A stretch of 64,000 nucleotides of DNA from positions 696,249 through 760,248 of the forward strand of contig NC_009634.1 of NCBI RefSeq assembly GCF_000017165.1. The letters run 5' to 3'. Below the pieces are notes generated by a model. The model did no database searches. It had not been told where the DNA came from and saw only the letters and a program-made list of their open reading frames with translations. Shown here in pieces: positions 41,653 through 51,299 of this stretch; the stretch's first letter is position 1, and each line of letters starts with the position of its first letter. Both the position numbers and the translations under genes were made by a program. The stretch comes from Methanococcus vannielii SB. GTDB taxonomy: Archaea; AGJL01; Methanococci; Methanococcales; Methanococcaceae.

Positions 41653-42729
41653 ATGAAATCAAATACCAAAAAATTAACATACTTTCTTGTAATTTCCTTT
41701 TTAGCATATTCAACATTCTCATTTATGCATACAAGTTTTGATACAGCTGATTTTTTAAATATTTTAGATAAATCTGGGCTTTATCCGGTAAAATATACTT
41801 CCGAAAAACTCCCAAAATACTTCTTTGAAGATTCAATTGAGGTTTACTTATCAAAAGAAGAACTTTTAAAAACAAAAAATATTTCAAATGCATTGAAAGG
41901 AAATTCAATAGAAGAATCTATATGGAATATAATAATTTTTGAAAGCGAAAACATTGAATACGATTACGAAAAAGCACTTTTAAAGACTCCTACAATTACG
42001 TATTGGGTTAACGGAAAAATAGAAGTAAACGACCCATATAATAATACCATACAAACCCCATATGAAACTTTATTGAAGAAAAAAGGAATTTGTATGGATT
42101 ACTCTCTCCTTACTGCATCAATTCTTTTAAATCAAAATTATTCTCCGATATATATCCTTAATTTTGAATCTAAAGGAAACCCCGGTCATGCAGCCACTGC
42201 AGTAAATTTATATGGAAATTACTATGTTATAGACCAGCATCCCCCAATACTGGAGCTTTTCAGCTATATTGATTACAAAAAAAACAGCGAAAACTACCAA
42301 ATAGATAATATAACATTTTACAGGATTGAATTAAGGGATGAAAAAGTGCATTATGATGTAGGGTTTGAAAGTGTAGCTGATTACAATATTTCGGCTGAAA
42401 AATATGAAAGTATTCCAAGCCTTTCAAGGAATATAATGACGTTGTTTGAAAAAAATTACGATATTTCTAGTGATTCAAATATTATATATCTTGATTCAAC
42501 CACTTATCTTCCAAAAGGTTACGAAAAAGGCATAACTTTGAAATATTTCTTTGAAGTTACTAGCTACGATGCAATTTTTCATAAACAATATTCCGATTGG
42601 GTATTTTGGCATATCAAAAAAGATTCAGCCTTAAATGGTTACCGAATTTCAGATTATAATAAAATTTGGGTAAAAAGTTCTCACGACGGAAAAAAACTTA
42701 CAATAACATTAAATTTAGCTAAAAAATAG
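41653..42729 (+). CDS. Secreted or membrane-anchored transglutaminase-like protein
   Basis: 358 residues. The N-terminus (MKSNTKKLTYFLVISFLAYSTFSF) is a signal anchor. The middle has the papain-like transglutaminase core: Cys in KKKGICMDYSLLTASILL (about 147), His in NPGHAATAVNLYG (about 179) and Asp in YYVIDQHPP (about 194). This triad is used by archaeal transglutaminase-like proteases or cross-linking enzymes. The C-terminal 130 residues are beta-rich and unrecognised. ATG after AGGGTGCTTTA. An imperfect direct repeat around TTTAGCTAAAA spans the stop codon, and a hairpin AAAACCT/AGGTTTT lies at 42769-42788. Confidence 0.75.
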   Translation: MKSNTKKLTYFLVISFLAYSTFSFMHTSFDTADFLNILDKSGLYPVKYTSEKLPKYFFEDSIEVYLSKEELLKTKNISNALKGNSIEESIWNIIIFESENIEYDYEKALLKTPTITYWVNGKIEVNDPYNNTIQTPYETLLKKKGICMDYSLLTASILLNQNYSPIYILNFESKGNPGHAATAVNLYGNYYVIDQHPPILELFSYIDYKKNSENYQIDNITFYRIELRDEKVHYDVGFESVADYNISAEKYESIPSLSRNIMTLFEKNYDISSDSNIIYLDSTTYLPKGYEKGITLKYFFEVTSYDAIFHKQYSDWVFWHIKKDSALNGYRISDYNKIWVKSSHDGKKLTITLNLAKK

Positions 42730-42768
42730 TTAATTTAGCTAAAATATTATTTAATACATAAACAAATT

Positions 42769-42788
42769 AAAACCTCAAAAAAGGTTTT
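42769..42788 (+). terminator. Possible hairpin terminator
   Basis: A 7-base inverted repeat AAAACCT/AGGTTTT with a 6-base loop lies 40 bases after the transglutaminase-like gene; a T-rich run follows about 20 bases later. The stem is short and AT-rich, so the call is weak. Confidence 0.35.
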
Positions 42789-42969
42789 TAAAATAATTAA
42801 TGCTTTTTTAACCGTTGAAAAAATTTAATAAATAAAAACGTTTCTATTTTTATTATATCAAAATACTAATATAATACCTAAAAAGTAGATTATATGTACA
42901 GATATTACATTGTTTTTAATTTTTAGCAAGATTTTGCAACCGATTACAAAAAATATGGAGGAATTAAAT

Positions 42970-43146
42970 ATGAGTATTTTAAAATCCGTAAAAAATATAT
43001 GGCGTAAATTTAGAGGTAAGCCGGATATCGACCTTCAAGAATTTATTGATTTTTGTAAGAAAAGAGGTTCTTTTAAAAGTATCGAAGACTGTAAAGAATA
43101 CCTATTATTAAAAAAGAAGTTAAAGGAAGTATCTAATAAAGAATAA
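42970..43146 (+). CDS. Small basic hypothetical protein
   Basis: 58 residues, unrecognised. ATG seven bases after GGAGGAA, a strong binding site, and the upstream longer frame ignores it. It begins MSILKSVKNIWRKFRGKP, an amphipathic basic helix, followed by two helices (DLQEFIDFCKKRG; SIEDCKEYLLLKKKLKE). The spacer before it (about 240 bases) is AT-rich. The strong Shine-Dalgarno site makes a real small protein likely; function unknown. Confidence 0.6.
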   Translation: MSILKSVKNIWRKFRGKPDIDLQEFIDFCKKRGSFKSIEDCKEYLLLKKKLKEVSNKE

Positions 43147-43171
43147 AAATTTATTAATTTTTAAAAAACCA

Positions 43172-43810
43172 TTAAAAATTAAATTTTTTCAAATTATCTG
43201 CATCCCTTTCGAAATAAACATGCATTGAAACTGAATGATGAGTATATCTTACTAATTCAATTCCTAATTTTTCTGCAATTAATTCTCCAAGACTAATTAA
43301 CCCTATTGCATTTGCGTGGAATGCTAAAAACGCATCATTTGACCTGAAAAGAACCGTCTGATAAAGTTTATTATCCCGTATAAGAAACTGTACAAATTGT
43401 AAACATGGAACGTCCTTTACTTCAGTATCAATATATGGGTTCCACGTAATTGAAACTGCTCGCCTTGAATTTTTCTCACTTTTTAATTTGTTTACAATAT
43501 ATTCAATTTGATCGAATTTTCTATTCTTTAAATCGTTTGGATATTTGAAAATTCTTTCATGGTAATCATAAACAAAAGTTGCGGTACATCCATTTATCAA
43601 CTGTTCAGTATATGATTTAACTGCCCGTTCCCCAAGCGGATACAATTTAGATATGGATTTGTCTTTTGGATTTGTAATTTCAATTACCATATTCATTATT
43701 TCTTTACATTTTTGATTATCTTCGGTAACCATATCAGTACCATATTTCATTATTCTTGGAATCATTTCTTCAAATGCAGATTTAACTGTCTGTTTTTTTA
43801 AGAGTAACAT
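43172..43810 (-). CDS. thyA: Archaeal-type thymidylate synthase
   Basis: Methylates dUMP to dTMP. The 212-residue protein is shorter than bacterial ThyA (about 264) and belongs to the methanogen-type branch. It has NSRRAVSITWNP (phosphate-binding Arg pair), the nucleophile Cys136 in DVPCLQFVQF, RSNDAFLAFHANAIGLISLGE (the SND.FLG-like region) and HHSVSMHVY near the end. Methanogens use a methanopterin-type C1 carrier, so the co-substrate may differ from folate. ATG after GGTGAAAAAGCA. Confidence 0.9.
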   Translation of the reverse strand: MLLLKKQTVKSAFEEMIPRIMKYGTDMVTEDNQKCKEIMNMVIEITNPKDKSISKLYPLGERAVKSYTEQLINGCTATFVYDYHERIFKYPNDLKNRKFDQIEYIVNKLKSEKNSRRAVSITWNPYIDTEVKDVPCLQFVQFLIRDNKLYQTVLFRSNDAFLAFHANAIGLISLGELIAEKLGIELVRYTHHSVSMHVYFERDADNLKKFNF

Positions 43811-43925
43811 TGCTTTTTCACCAACTGATTAATAATATGATAATTAAAATGATATTTTAATATTATGATTTACAATTATGATTTACAATTTTTTTAGTAA
43901 TTGTTGTAAAAAGGTGCATTAAAAA

Positions 43926-45056
43926 ATGGTTTATTTAAATTCCAATTTTTTATATGGCAATGAATTTAAGTTCGTAAAAGGAACCCTTGTTATTGAAGAT
44001 GGCATGATAAAAGGATTTACTAATGAACACAATCTTAAAACTATAAACTACCGTGGGTTAGTAATACCCCCATTAATTAACGCCCATACACATATCGGGG
44101 ACTCCGCAATTAAAGATATTGGAATTGGAAAAACTCTTGATGAACTTGTAAAACCACCAAATGGTTTAAAACATAAGTTTTTAAATAGTTGTAGTGATAA
44201 AGAATTGGTTCAAGGGATGTCAGAAGGGCTTTATGAGCTAGAAAATAATGGCGTTAAAGCTTTTTGTGACTTCCGTGAAAATGGCATTAAAGGGATAAAT
44301 TTATTTAAACAGGCTTTTAAAAGTTCAAATTCATCTATAACTCCAATAATTCTTGGAAGACCTACCAAAAATGATGAAAAACATTTAAAAGAAGAAATAT
44401 CCCTTATTTTGGATAGTTGCGAAGGCCTTGGATTGAGCGGTTCAAATGAGTACTCCAACTTAGAACTTAAGTTAATTTGTAAAGTTTTTAAAAGGAAAAA
44501 TAATAAAATATTTTCTATTCACGCAAATGAACATAAGGGCTCTGTAGATTACTCAAAGGAAAAATATGGACTTTCAGAAATTGAAAGATTAATCAAGTTG
44601 AAAGTTAAGCCCGATTTTATAATACATGCAACTCACTCAAGTTCTGAAGACATCTCCTTAATTAAAGAAAATAATATTCCAATCGTAGTGTGTCCAAGGG
44701 CAAATTCATCATTTAATATCGGGCTTCCAGATGTTTTGAAATTACATGAAAGTGGAATACTTCTAGGAATTGGAACAGACAACTTTATGGCAAATTCGCC
44801 CTCATTATTTAAAGAAATGGATTTTATTTATAAAATTTACCATTTAAACCCGAAAGAAATTTTAAAAATGGCTACAAAAAATTCTGCTTTGATATTGGGG
44901 CTTGAAAACGTTGGATTAATTGACGAAGGATATAAAGGAATATTTACGTTTATAAAAAATGACAATATCTTAAAAACATCTAAGAATATGGTTGCATCAG
45001 TTGTAACTCGGCTTGAAAATGGAGATGTGGATAAATCATTTTTAAATTTTAAATAA
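43926..45056 (+). CDS. Amidohydrolase-family metal hydrolase, substrate unknown
   Basis: 376-residue TIM-barrel hydrolase of the amidohydrolase superfamily. It has a beta-sandwich start, metal motif NAHTHIGD (HxH), then His in SIHANEHKG, ATHSS, CPRANSSFNIGLP, and the final Asp in GIGTDNFMAN. The CPRANSSFNIGLP and GTDNFM segments match the ATZ/TRZ chlorohydrolase-cytosine deaminase branch (COG0402), so a deaminase acting on a nucleobase-like ring is the first guess. It is not adjacent to a pathway that would reveal the substrate. ATG after AAGGTG. Confidence 0.78.
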   Translation: MVYLNSNFLYGNEFKFVKGTLVIEDGMIKGFTNEHNLKTINYRGLVIPPLINAHTHIGDSAIKDIGIGKTLDELVKPPNGLKHKFLNSCSDKELVQGMSEGLYELENNGVKAFCDFRENGIKGINLFKQAFKSSNSSITPIILGRPTKNDEKHLKEEISLILDSCEGLGLSGSNEYSNLELKLICKVFKRKNNKIFSIHANEHKGSVDYSKEKYGLSEIERLIKLKVKPDFIIHATHSSSEDISLIKENNIPIVVCPRANSSFNIGLPDVLKLHESGILLGIGTDNFMANSPSLFKEMDFIYKIYHLNPKEILKMATKNSALILGLENVGLIDEGYKGIFTFIKNDNILKTSKNMVASVVTRLENGDVDKSFLNFK

Positions 45057-45216
45057 ATTGTATAAAAAAATTAATTTTAAATAAATTTATAATTTATAAA
45101 AATTTCAAAGATTTTATAAATTTTAAAAAGTTTCTAAAAAAATAAAATAATAAAAATTTAATAAAAAATTTAAAAATTATGGAATTTAATGAACATTTAT
45201 TTGATTAAGTGATATA

Positions 45217-46482
45217 ATGGCAATTGTAAAATTTCATGGTGGATGCCACCAAATTGGAAAATCGTGTGTAGAGGTAAACACTAAAAAATCAAAAATACTC
45301 CTTGATTGTGGGATGGATCCATCAGACAATAGTTTACCTGATATTAAAGACTCAGAATATGATGCAGTTTTAGTTTCACATGCACACCTTGACCACTGCG
45401 GTGCAATACCTTATTTTAACTTCAAAAAAGTCTATTGTAATCCTCCAACAGCGGATTTAATGTATAACGTATGGAAGGATACCGTAAATCTTTCGAAAAT
45501 ATACAAAGAAGAAGATATTAAAAAAACTATGGATGTAATCAAAACAGTGAAGTACAGAGAAGAAAAACAGGTTACTTCCGACATAAAAATGAAAATGCAC
45601 GATGCAGGACATATTTTAGGAAGTTCTTCAATTTATTTAGACGTGGATGGAAAAAAACTATTATATACTGGAGATATTAATGAAATAGAAACTAGAACGC
45701 TCTGTTCGGCAGATACGGATATTGATGAAATTGATACAATAATTATAGAATCTACTTACGGGTCACCACTTGACATTAAACCTGCAAGAAAAGTTTTAGA
45801 AAAGCAGCTTATTGATGAAATTTCTGAAACTATTGAAAACGGTGGAAAGGTAATAATTCCAGTATTTGCTGTTGGGAGATCTCAGGAAATTATTGTTGTT
45901 ATAAATAACTACATGAAAAGTGGAGCACTAAAAGAAGTTCCAATATATGTTAATGGTTCTTTAACACACACCATTGGAATGTACATGGGATATTCCGAAT
46001 GGCTAAACCCAAAAATAAAAAATACAATTGAAAACAGGATAAATCCCTTTGGAAACCTAATAAAAAATTCTGATGAAGTATTTAATAAAGAGCCGTGTAT
46101 TATAATATCCACTTCAGGAATGGTTCAGGGAGGGCCAATTTTACAGTACTTATCTCTTTTAAAAAATCCTAAAAATAAGCTGATATTAACAGGTTATCAA
46201 GCTGAAGGCACCATTGGTAGAAGTCTTGAAGAGGGAGTAAAAGAAATAACCCCGTTTAAAAGAGCAATTCCAGTAAATGGGACGGTTATAAAGGTTGAGT
46301 TTTCTGCACATGCCGATTATAATTCCCTTATAAGATATTTAAAAAAGATACCTGAGCCAAAAAAGGCAATAGTAATGCACGGAGAAAGATATCAAGCTCT
46401 TTCATTAGCAATGACCATCTGGAAGACATTTAAAATTCCTGCAATCGCACCTACAAACGGGAGTATTTTACCGTTATTTTAA
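45217..46482 (+). CDS. Beta-CASP ribonuclease aCPSF2
   Basis: 421-residue metallo-beta-lactamase/beta-CASP nuclease. It starts VKFHGGCHQIGKSCVEV and has the metal motif SHAHLDHCG, HDAGHILGSSS, YTGDI and ESTYGS. The beta-CASP part has PVFAVGRSQEI, IISTSGMVQGGP, VEFSAHADY and MHGE. It lacks the N-terminal KH domains of aCPSF1 and the insertions of aRNase J, so it fits aCPSF2, an RNA-processing enzyme of archaea. It lies directly before the fru operon, about 200 bases upstream, same strand. aRNase J is the alternative but less fitting. Confidence 0.85.
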   Translation: MAIVKFHGGCHQIGKSCVEVNTKKSKILLDCGMDPSDNSLPDIKDSEYDAVLVSHAHLDHCGAIPYFNFKKVYCNPPTADLMYNVWKDTVNLSKIYKEEDIKKTMDVIKTVKYREEKQVTSDIKMKMHDAGHILGSSSIYLDVDGKKLLYTGDINEIETRTLCSADTDIDEIDTIIIESTYGSPLDIKPARKVLEKQLIDEISETIENGGKVIIPVFAVGRSQEIIVVINNYMKSGALKEVPIYVNGSLTHTIGMYMGYSEWLNPKIKNTIENRINPFGNLIKNSDEVFNKEPCIIISTSGMVQGGPILQYLSLLKNPKNKLILTGYQAEGTIGRSLEEGVKEITPFKRAIPVNGTVIKVEFSAHADYNSLIRYLKKIPEPKKAIVMHGERYQALSLAMTIWKTFKIPAIAPTNGSILPLF

Positions 46483-46629
46483 ATAATATTTTAAGTTCCT
46501 ATTAAGTAATTTAATAATTATTATATTATCCATATTATTAATCTATTTTTAGAAAAATTAATTATTTAATTGTCCATTAGATATTTAACATGTTATTTTC
46601 CCATATTTAGATTTTTAAAGAAGCATCCC

Positions 46630-46638
46630 TTTATATTA
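46630..46638 (+). promoter_or_regulatory. Probable TATA box of the fru hydrogenase operon
   Basis: TTTATATTA lies 54-62 bases before the fruA GTG, preceded by AAAGAAGCATCCC. It would start transcription near 46660, about 30 bases ahead of the start codon. A second T-rich TATA-like tract (GTATTTATATT at 46660-46670) is closer to the gene and less likely. Confidence 0.45.
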
Positions 46639-46691
46639 TCCCGTAGAGAAAAAATCTAATGTATTTATATTTACCCTTGGAGGTGACTAGT

Positions 46692-47936
46692 GTGGCAGAA
46701 TCTGTAACTATTAGCCCCACAACAAGGCATGAGGGGCATGCTAAACTTGTGTTAAATGTTGATGACGAAGGAATAGTAACTAAAGCATTTTACCCAAATA
46801 CCACGCCAGTAAGAGGTTTCGAGACGATGTTGCAAGGAAAACCTGCAGCATTTGGACCTATTGCAGTTATGAGAATTTGCGGTATCTGCCAAGCAACCCA
46901 TGGTATTGCTTCATGTGAAGCTGTCGAAAATGCAATTGATGCAGAAATTCCTGAAGATGGTAAAATCTTAAGAGAATTACTCGGTTTAGGAAACAGGATG
47001 CATTCACACCCATTACATCACTTGTTAATTGCTGATGATTTATTAAAACCTGAAGAATCAGGAACATTAAGAGTTGATGCAATTAAACTAATCCAAAAAA
47101 TGAGAAAAGCTGGACAATTAGTTGTTGATGTAACTGGTGGAGAAGGTATTCACCCGCCAAACTTAGTAGTAGGTGGTATGAGAACAAATATTTCTGAAAG
47201 AGCTAAGGCAAAACTCTACTATGCATGCAGGGAATATGAAAAAGACTGTAACACCATGTTAGAGGTATTAGAAACTTTAATTGAAAGATACTTAGGGGAA
47301 ATTGGCATTCCGGATTTGGGTAAACACGACTACCCATATATTGCAACCGATACCACATTCGGCAATAGGGATGCAATTAACTGGAAAGATGTAACAGAAG
47401 TTCCGGCACAAAGGTTCTATGCTGCATATCCTGAAATTGCAGAAACTGCTACAAACCAGATTCCATTCTATAGAGGAAACCCCGCAGAAGGGGGCCCAAG
47501 AGCAAGAATGGTTAAATACGGAAACTTTAAATCAGGCGGCGGAGCAATGGATCTCAACCTTGCAAGAGCATTAGAAAACTTCGAAGCTGTTAAACGATCA
47601 TTAGAACTCATTGATGAATTAAATATCAACGGTGCTACAAAAATAACTCCCGACTACTCAAAAGCTAAAGAAAGCTTTGGTATCGGAGTACATGAAGCTC
47701 CAAGGGCCACAAACACCCACATGGCTAAAATGGGTAAAGACGGTAGAATTGAAAATTACAACATTATTGCTGCATCAACGTGGAACTTCCCGGCTGTCGA
47801 AAAAGCTATTGAAGGATACCACCACAAATATGCAGAAGTAATTATGAGAGCTTATGATATATGAGCATCATGTGCTACGCACGTCATTGTAAAAGATGAA
47901 CAGACTAAAAAAGTTATAGAAGTAAGAGAATTTTAA
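46692..47936 (+). CDS. fruA: F420-reducing hydrogenase large subunit FruA, selenoprotein (in-frame TGA)
   Basis: [NiFeSe] large subunit that splits H2 for reduction of coenzyme F420. The gene runs through an in-frame TGA at 47862-47864 (Sec391) to TAA at 47936, giving 414 residues. N-terminal RICGICQATHG binds nickel; the C-terminal motif is D-I-Sec-A-S-C-A-T-H (389-397). A 17-residue tail after His397 is what the maturation protease FruD should remove. The start is GTG at 46692, five bases after GGAGGTGA; an ATG at 46659 precedes that site. Evidence for readthrough is the intact nickel motif across the TGA and the SECIS hairpin just downstream. SelB is encoded at 825. Confidence 0.96.
47862..47864 (+). 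other. Selenocysteine codon (TGA) of fruA
   Basis: The TGA occupies the place of the first Cys in the C-terminal nickel-binding motif (DPCxxCxxH in Cys enzymes; here D-I-U-A-S-C-A-T-H). Twenty-three codons with full family similarity follow before TAA, so it is a recoded codon and not a stop. Confidence 0.95.
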
Positions 47937-47951
47937 TTCTTGAAAAAAATG

Positions 47952-47985
47952 GCTTTAAAAGGGAACCAAATGGACCTTTAAAAGC
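47952..47985 (+). promoter_or_regulatory. Archaeal SECIS element in the fruA-fruD intercistronic region
   Basis: The hairpin has a lower stem GCTTTAAAAGG (47952-47962) pairing with CCTTTAAAAGC (47975-47985) with one A-A mismatch. An asymmetric internal loop follows, GAA (47963-47965) on the 5' side and A (47974) on the 3' side. A CC/GG upper stem closes an AAAU loop. The GAA/A internal loop and GC-closed upper stem are the defining features of archaeal SECIS elements. It starts 16 bases after the fruA stop, in the 92-base gap before fruD. It directs SelB to Sec391. Confidence 0.92.
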
Positions 47986-48028
47986 TAAAATGTCTTTCAA
48001 ATAATTCAAAAATTTCAATGGTATTGAC

Positions 48029-48544
48029 ATGGATTATAGTTTAACCCCTTCTTACTTGCTAAAAGAAAATATGGTTCTTGCCTGCGGAAATATACTGTTT
48101 GCAGACGATGGATTTAGTGTACACGTAATCGAAAAACTACACGAAGTACTTACTGAAGAAGAAAAAGAAAATATTGCACTGGTAGATGCTGGAGCAGGGG
48201 CTCCACAACAAGTACTAACCTTAATTGATAGTGAATCAAGGACTAAAAAAATTATTGTCGTGGATATAATCGATTACGGACTAGAACCTGGGGAAATTAA
48301 AATACTTGAAAAAGAAGATCTACCAAAACCCGAACATACTAAACTTGACAGCCACGACTGGCCACTTTCAACTACGCTCTATAGAGTTTGTAGAGATGCA
48401 CCTCATGAAATTGAGTTTAAAGTAATTGGCTGTCAGAAAAAGTATGTTTCAGAACCTGACGTAGTAATTGGGCTATCTGAAGAAGTTCAAAATTCTGTAG
48501 ATCTTGCCGTAGACTTGATACTTTCTGAATTTAGGGGACAATAA
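48029..48544 (+). CDS. fruD: Hydrogenase maturation protease FruD
   Basis: 171-residue endopeptidase that cleaves the FruA tail after nickel insertion. Family motifs: [69 protein letters not shown] and [19 protein letters not shown]. The Asp and Glu/His residues that bind nickel in HycI/HybD-type proteases have counterparts here. It lies between fruA and fruG, in the order fruADGB. A paralogue is encoded at 2346. The ribosome binding site (GGTATTG) is weak, and the SECIS hairpin sits 43 bases upstream. Confidence 0.93.
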   Translation: MDYSLTPSYLLKENMVLACGNILFADDGFSVHVIEKLHEVLTEEEKENIALVDAGAGAPQQVLTLIDSESRTKKIIVVDIIDYGLEPGEIKILEKEDLPKPEHTKLDSHDWPLSTTLYRVCRDAPHEIEFKVIGCQKKYVSEPDVVIGLSEEVQNSVDLAVDLILSEFRGQ

Positions 48545-48566
48545 TCAAAAAGGGAGGAGAAAAGCC

Positions 48567-49253
48567 ATGGTAAAAGTTGCCCACGTGCAATTAAGTAGCT
48601 GCTGTGGGTGTCTAGTTTCCCTCGCAGACACCTATGAAAAGCTTTTAGACGTTTTGGGAGCTATTGAATTAGTTTACTCCCAAACACTTGCGGATGTAAA
48701 AGAAGTTCCAGATAATGTTGATATTATATTACTCGAAGGTAGCGTTTGTTTAAGCGACCACCACGCACTTGAAGTCGCACTTGAATCCAGAAAAAAAGCA
48801 AAAATATTGGTTGCTTTAGGGGCATGTGCAGCTAGTGGAAATATTACAAGATTCTGTAAAGGAAACCAGATGTCAAAACCAATTCACGATTCATTTGCCC
48901 CATTAACTGAAGTTGTGAAATGTGACCTTGCAATTCCAGGATGTCCTCCATCACCTGAAGCTATTGTTGCAGTTATTGAGGCAGCACTAAAAGGCGATAT
49001 GGAATACTTAGAACCGTTTGCTGAACTTGCTAAATACGGGTCTGAAGCCTGTGGATGCGACCTACTTGTAAAAGTAATTAATAAGTCACTTTGTATGGGT
49101 TGCGGTTCATGTGCTGCAGCATGTCCAACAAGGGCAGTTTCAATGGATGCAGGAAGGCCGTTAGTTGACAAAGAAATTTGTATAAAGTGTGGTGCATGCT
49201 CAGTACAGTGTCCAAGAATTAGATTCCCTGAATTGATTGGAAATATTGAATAA
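48567..49253 (+). CDS. fruG: F420-reducing hydrogenase small subunit FruG
   Basis: Electron-transfer subunit, 228 residues. The N-terminal [18 protein letters not shown] and [26 protein letters not shown] and [13 protein letters not shown] carry the Cys ligands of the proximal cluster. Two ferredoxin motifs follow: [12 protein letters not shown] (about residue 175) and [12 protein letters not shown] (about 205). It passes electrons from FruA to the flavin of FruB. ATG after GGGAGGAGAAAAGCC, 22 bases after fruD. Confidence 0.95.
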   Translation: MVKVAHVQLSSCCGCLVSLADTYEKLLDVLGAIELVYSQTLADVKEVPDNVDIILLEGSVCLSDHHALEVALESRKKAKILVALGACAASGNITRFCKGNQMSKPIHDSFAPLTEVVKCDLAIPGCPPSPEAIVAVIEAALKGDMEYLEPFAELAKYGSEACGCDLLVKVINKSLCMGCGSCAAACPTRAVSMDAGRPLVDKEICIKCGACSVQCPRIRFPELIGNIE

Positions 49254-49286
49254 TTGCAAATATGGAAAATAAAAAAAGGTGATTAG

Positions 49287-50135
49287 ATGGATCCCTTTGG
49301 AAAATATATAAAAGCAGTTTCTGCAAGAGCTGCAGACAAAGAGATACTTAAGAAATCGCAAGACGGAGGTATCATTTCTGCCGCATATATTTACGGTTTA
49401 GAAAATGGACTTCTTGACGGCGTAATAGTTGCCGATAAAGAAGACAAATTTACGGCAGTTCCAAAAGTTGCTACAACAAAAGACGAAGTTTTAAGTGCTG
49501 CTGGAACAAAATATACCACCTGTCCAAACCTTTCAGTAATAAAAAGTGCTGTGAGAGAGTATGGGTGTGACAAGATAGGTTTTGTTGGAACTCCTTGCCA
49601 AATTCAGTCAATAAGAAAGGCAATAAAATACCCAATTGGATATAGGCACGTTCCAGACAAAATTGCTTTAATTATGGGTATATTTTGTATGGAAAACTTC
49701 CCATATAATGGTATGAAAACTATCGTTGAAGAGCTTTGTGGAGTTAGAATGGAAGATGTTGTTAAGACGGATATTGGAAAAGGTAAGTTCTGGGTTTACA
49801 CTAAGTGGGGCGACGTAAAAACCGTTGCTTTAAAAGATACTCACCCTTATGAACAAGTTTCATGCCACATATGTATGGACTACACTGCAGAACTTGCTGA
49901 TCTTTCAACCGGTTCAGTTGGTAGCCCTGACGGATGGAGTACAATCTTTGTTAGAACTGGAAAAGGAGACGACTATTTAAACAAGATGATTAAGGCAGGA
50001 GCTCTTGAAACCAGGCTTATTGAAGAAGTAAAACCCGGACTTGACTTAGTTCAAAAACTTGCCCTCCAAAAAAAGGAGAAAAATGCAAAGGAAAGAGAAC
50101 ATAGAAAAGAAATTGGGTTACCACTTCCATATTAA
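49287..50135 (+). CDS. fruB: F420-reducing hydrogenase beta subunit FruB
   Basis: 282-residue F420-binding flavoprotein that reduces coenzyme F420. It starts with [18 protein letters not shown]. Diagnostic blocks are [59 protein letters not shown] and [14 protein letters not shown] Cys pair [15 protein letters not shown] for a 4Fe-4S cluster and [20 protein letters not shown] follow. It closes the fruADGB operon. Confidence 0.95.
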   Translation: MDPFGKYIKAVSARAADKEILKKSQDGGIISAAYIYGLENGLLDGVIVADKEDKFTAVPKVATTKDEVLSAAGTKYTTCPNLSVIKSAVREYGCDKIGFVGTPCQIQSIRKAIKYPIGYRHVPDKIALIMGIFCMENFPYNGMKTIVEELCGVRMEDVVKTDIGKGKFWVYTKWGDVKTVALKDTHPYEQVSCHICMDYTAELADLSTGSVGSPDGWSTIFVRTGKGDDYLNKMIKAGALETRLIEEVKPGLDLVQKLALQKKEKNAKEREHRKEIGLPLPY

Positions 50136-50243
50136 TTCTTTTAAAATTTTTTATTTATTTTTTTAATTATTTAAGAATTTTTTTCGACAGATATATTACC
50201 TCCTAAAATGATAATATTATTATACTTAAGGAGGGGATTTATC

Positions 50244-51254
50244 TTGAACTTGAGACTTATCGAGTGTTATGTCCCTAAAAAAATTTACTGTGGGTATGAA
50301 GAGTCATTGAAAGGAGATGTATCCAATATAATATGGTACAGCATATCTGAAGAATTAAAATATACAGTAATTAGATTACTTGTATTTTCAGAAAATACTG
50401 AAAAAACAGTCGATACATTATCTGTAACGTACGGGGGTTCAAATTTTAGAATTATTGTAACAGAACCTAATTCAACAATTCCAGAACTTAAAAAAGAAGA
50501 ACTAAAAGAAGAGCTACAAAATAAATCACCTAAAAGAATTTCAAGACAAGAAATTATCGGTAAAATAGGGGATGTTTCAAAAATTTCAAAAGAATACTAT
50601 TCTTTATTATTTTTAGCAGCTTTAGTCGCATCCATTGGAATATGGAAAGATGATGTTGCATTAATTATTGGTTCAATGATAATTGCCCCTTTTTTAACGC
50701 CTATGATTTCACTTACATTTTCTATGGCAGTTATGGATTTAGGTCTCACGAAAAAATCAATTAAAAATTTACTTGCAGGAATTTTAACAGTTGTATTATT
50801 ATCAATACTACTTGGTTCTTTAATGCACGTTAGTCCAGATAACCCGCAAATAGCATCTAGAATGAATATTGGAATTCAAAATGTAGTTATTGCAATTTGT
50901 GCGGGACTTGTTGGGACCCTTTCAATACTGATTCCAGAAATTTCATCAACAGTTGTTGGAGTTATGATTGCGGTTGCTTTAATGCCTCCACTTGTTGCAT
51001 TTGGACTCATGGTCGGTTCAGGATATTATATTGAATCAGTACCAATAATTTTATTGTTTCTCGTAAACTTAATAGCAGTTAATTTCTCTTCTGCAATATT
51101 ATTCCATTTTTATGGAATAACCCCGTATAAATGGTGGGAAATTGAAAAAGCAAGAAAATTATCAATTATTGGAATAATATTTTGGTTTTTAAACCTTTTA
51201 TTACTTACAATAGTAATTTTGTATTTTAGTAACGGTGGTTTGAAAATAATATAA
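50244..51254 (+). CDS. DUF389/TIGR00341 membrane protein
   Basis: About 336 residues of unknown function. A soluble N-terminal domain of about 110 residues (MNLRLIECYVPKK, ending EEL) is followed by about six membrane segments. The family signature is FLAALVASIGIWKDDVALIIGSMIIAPFLTPM, then STVVGVMIAVALMPPLVAFGLMVGSG. The TTG at 50244, six bases after GGAGGGGATT, is my start; the frame from 50208 would swallow that binding site. It follows fruB by about 110 bases and precedes the MEMO gene by 45 bases. Confidence 0.85.
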   Translation: MNLRLIECYVPKKIYCGYEESLKGDVSNIIWYSISEELKYTVIRLLVFSENTEKTVDTLSVTYGGSNFRIIVTEPNSTIPELKKEELKEELQNKSPKRISRQEIIGKIGDVSKISKEYYSLLFLAALVASIGIWKDDVALIIGSMIIAPFLTPMISLTFSMAVMDLGLTKKSIKNLLAGILTVVLLSILLGSLMHVSPDNPQIASRMNIGIQNVVIAICAGLVGTLSILIPEISSTVVGVMIAVALMPPLVAFGLMVGSGYYIESVPIILLFLVNLIAVNFSSAILFHFYGITPYKWWEIEKARKLSIIGIIFWFLNLLLLTIVILYFSNGGLKII

Positions 51255-51299
51255 GTCTAAAAATAGATAACTTAATCTATGAACTTAGGGGGTCTTAAA

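Noticed and set aside
47862-47864. TGA read as the end of a truncated fruA
   Set aside because: The C-terminal nickel motif continues in frame after the TGA to a proper TAA, and a SECIS hairpin follows.
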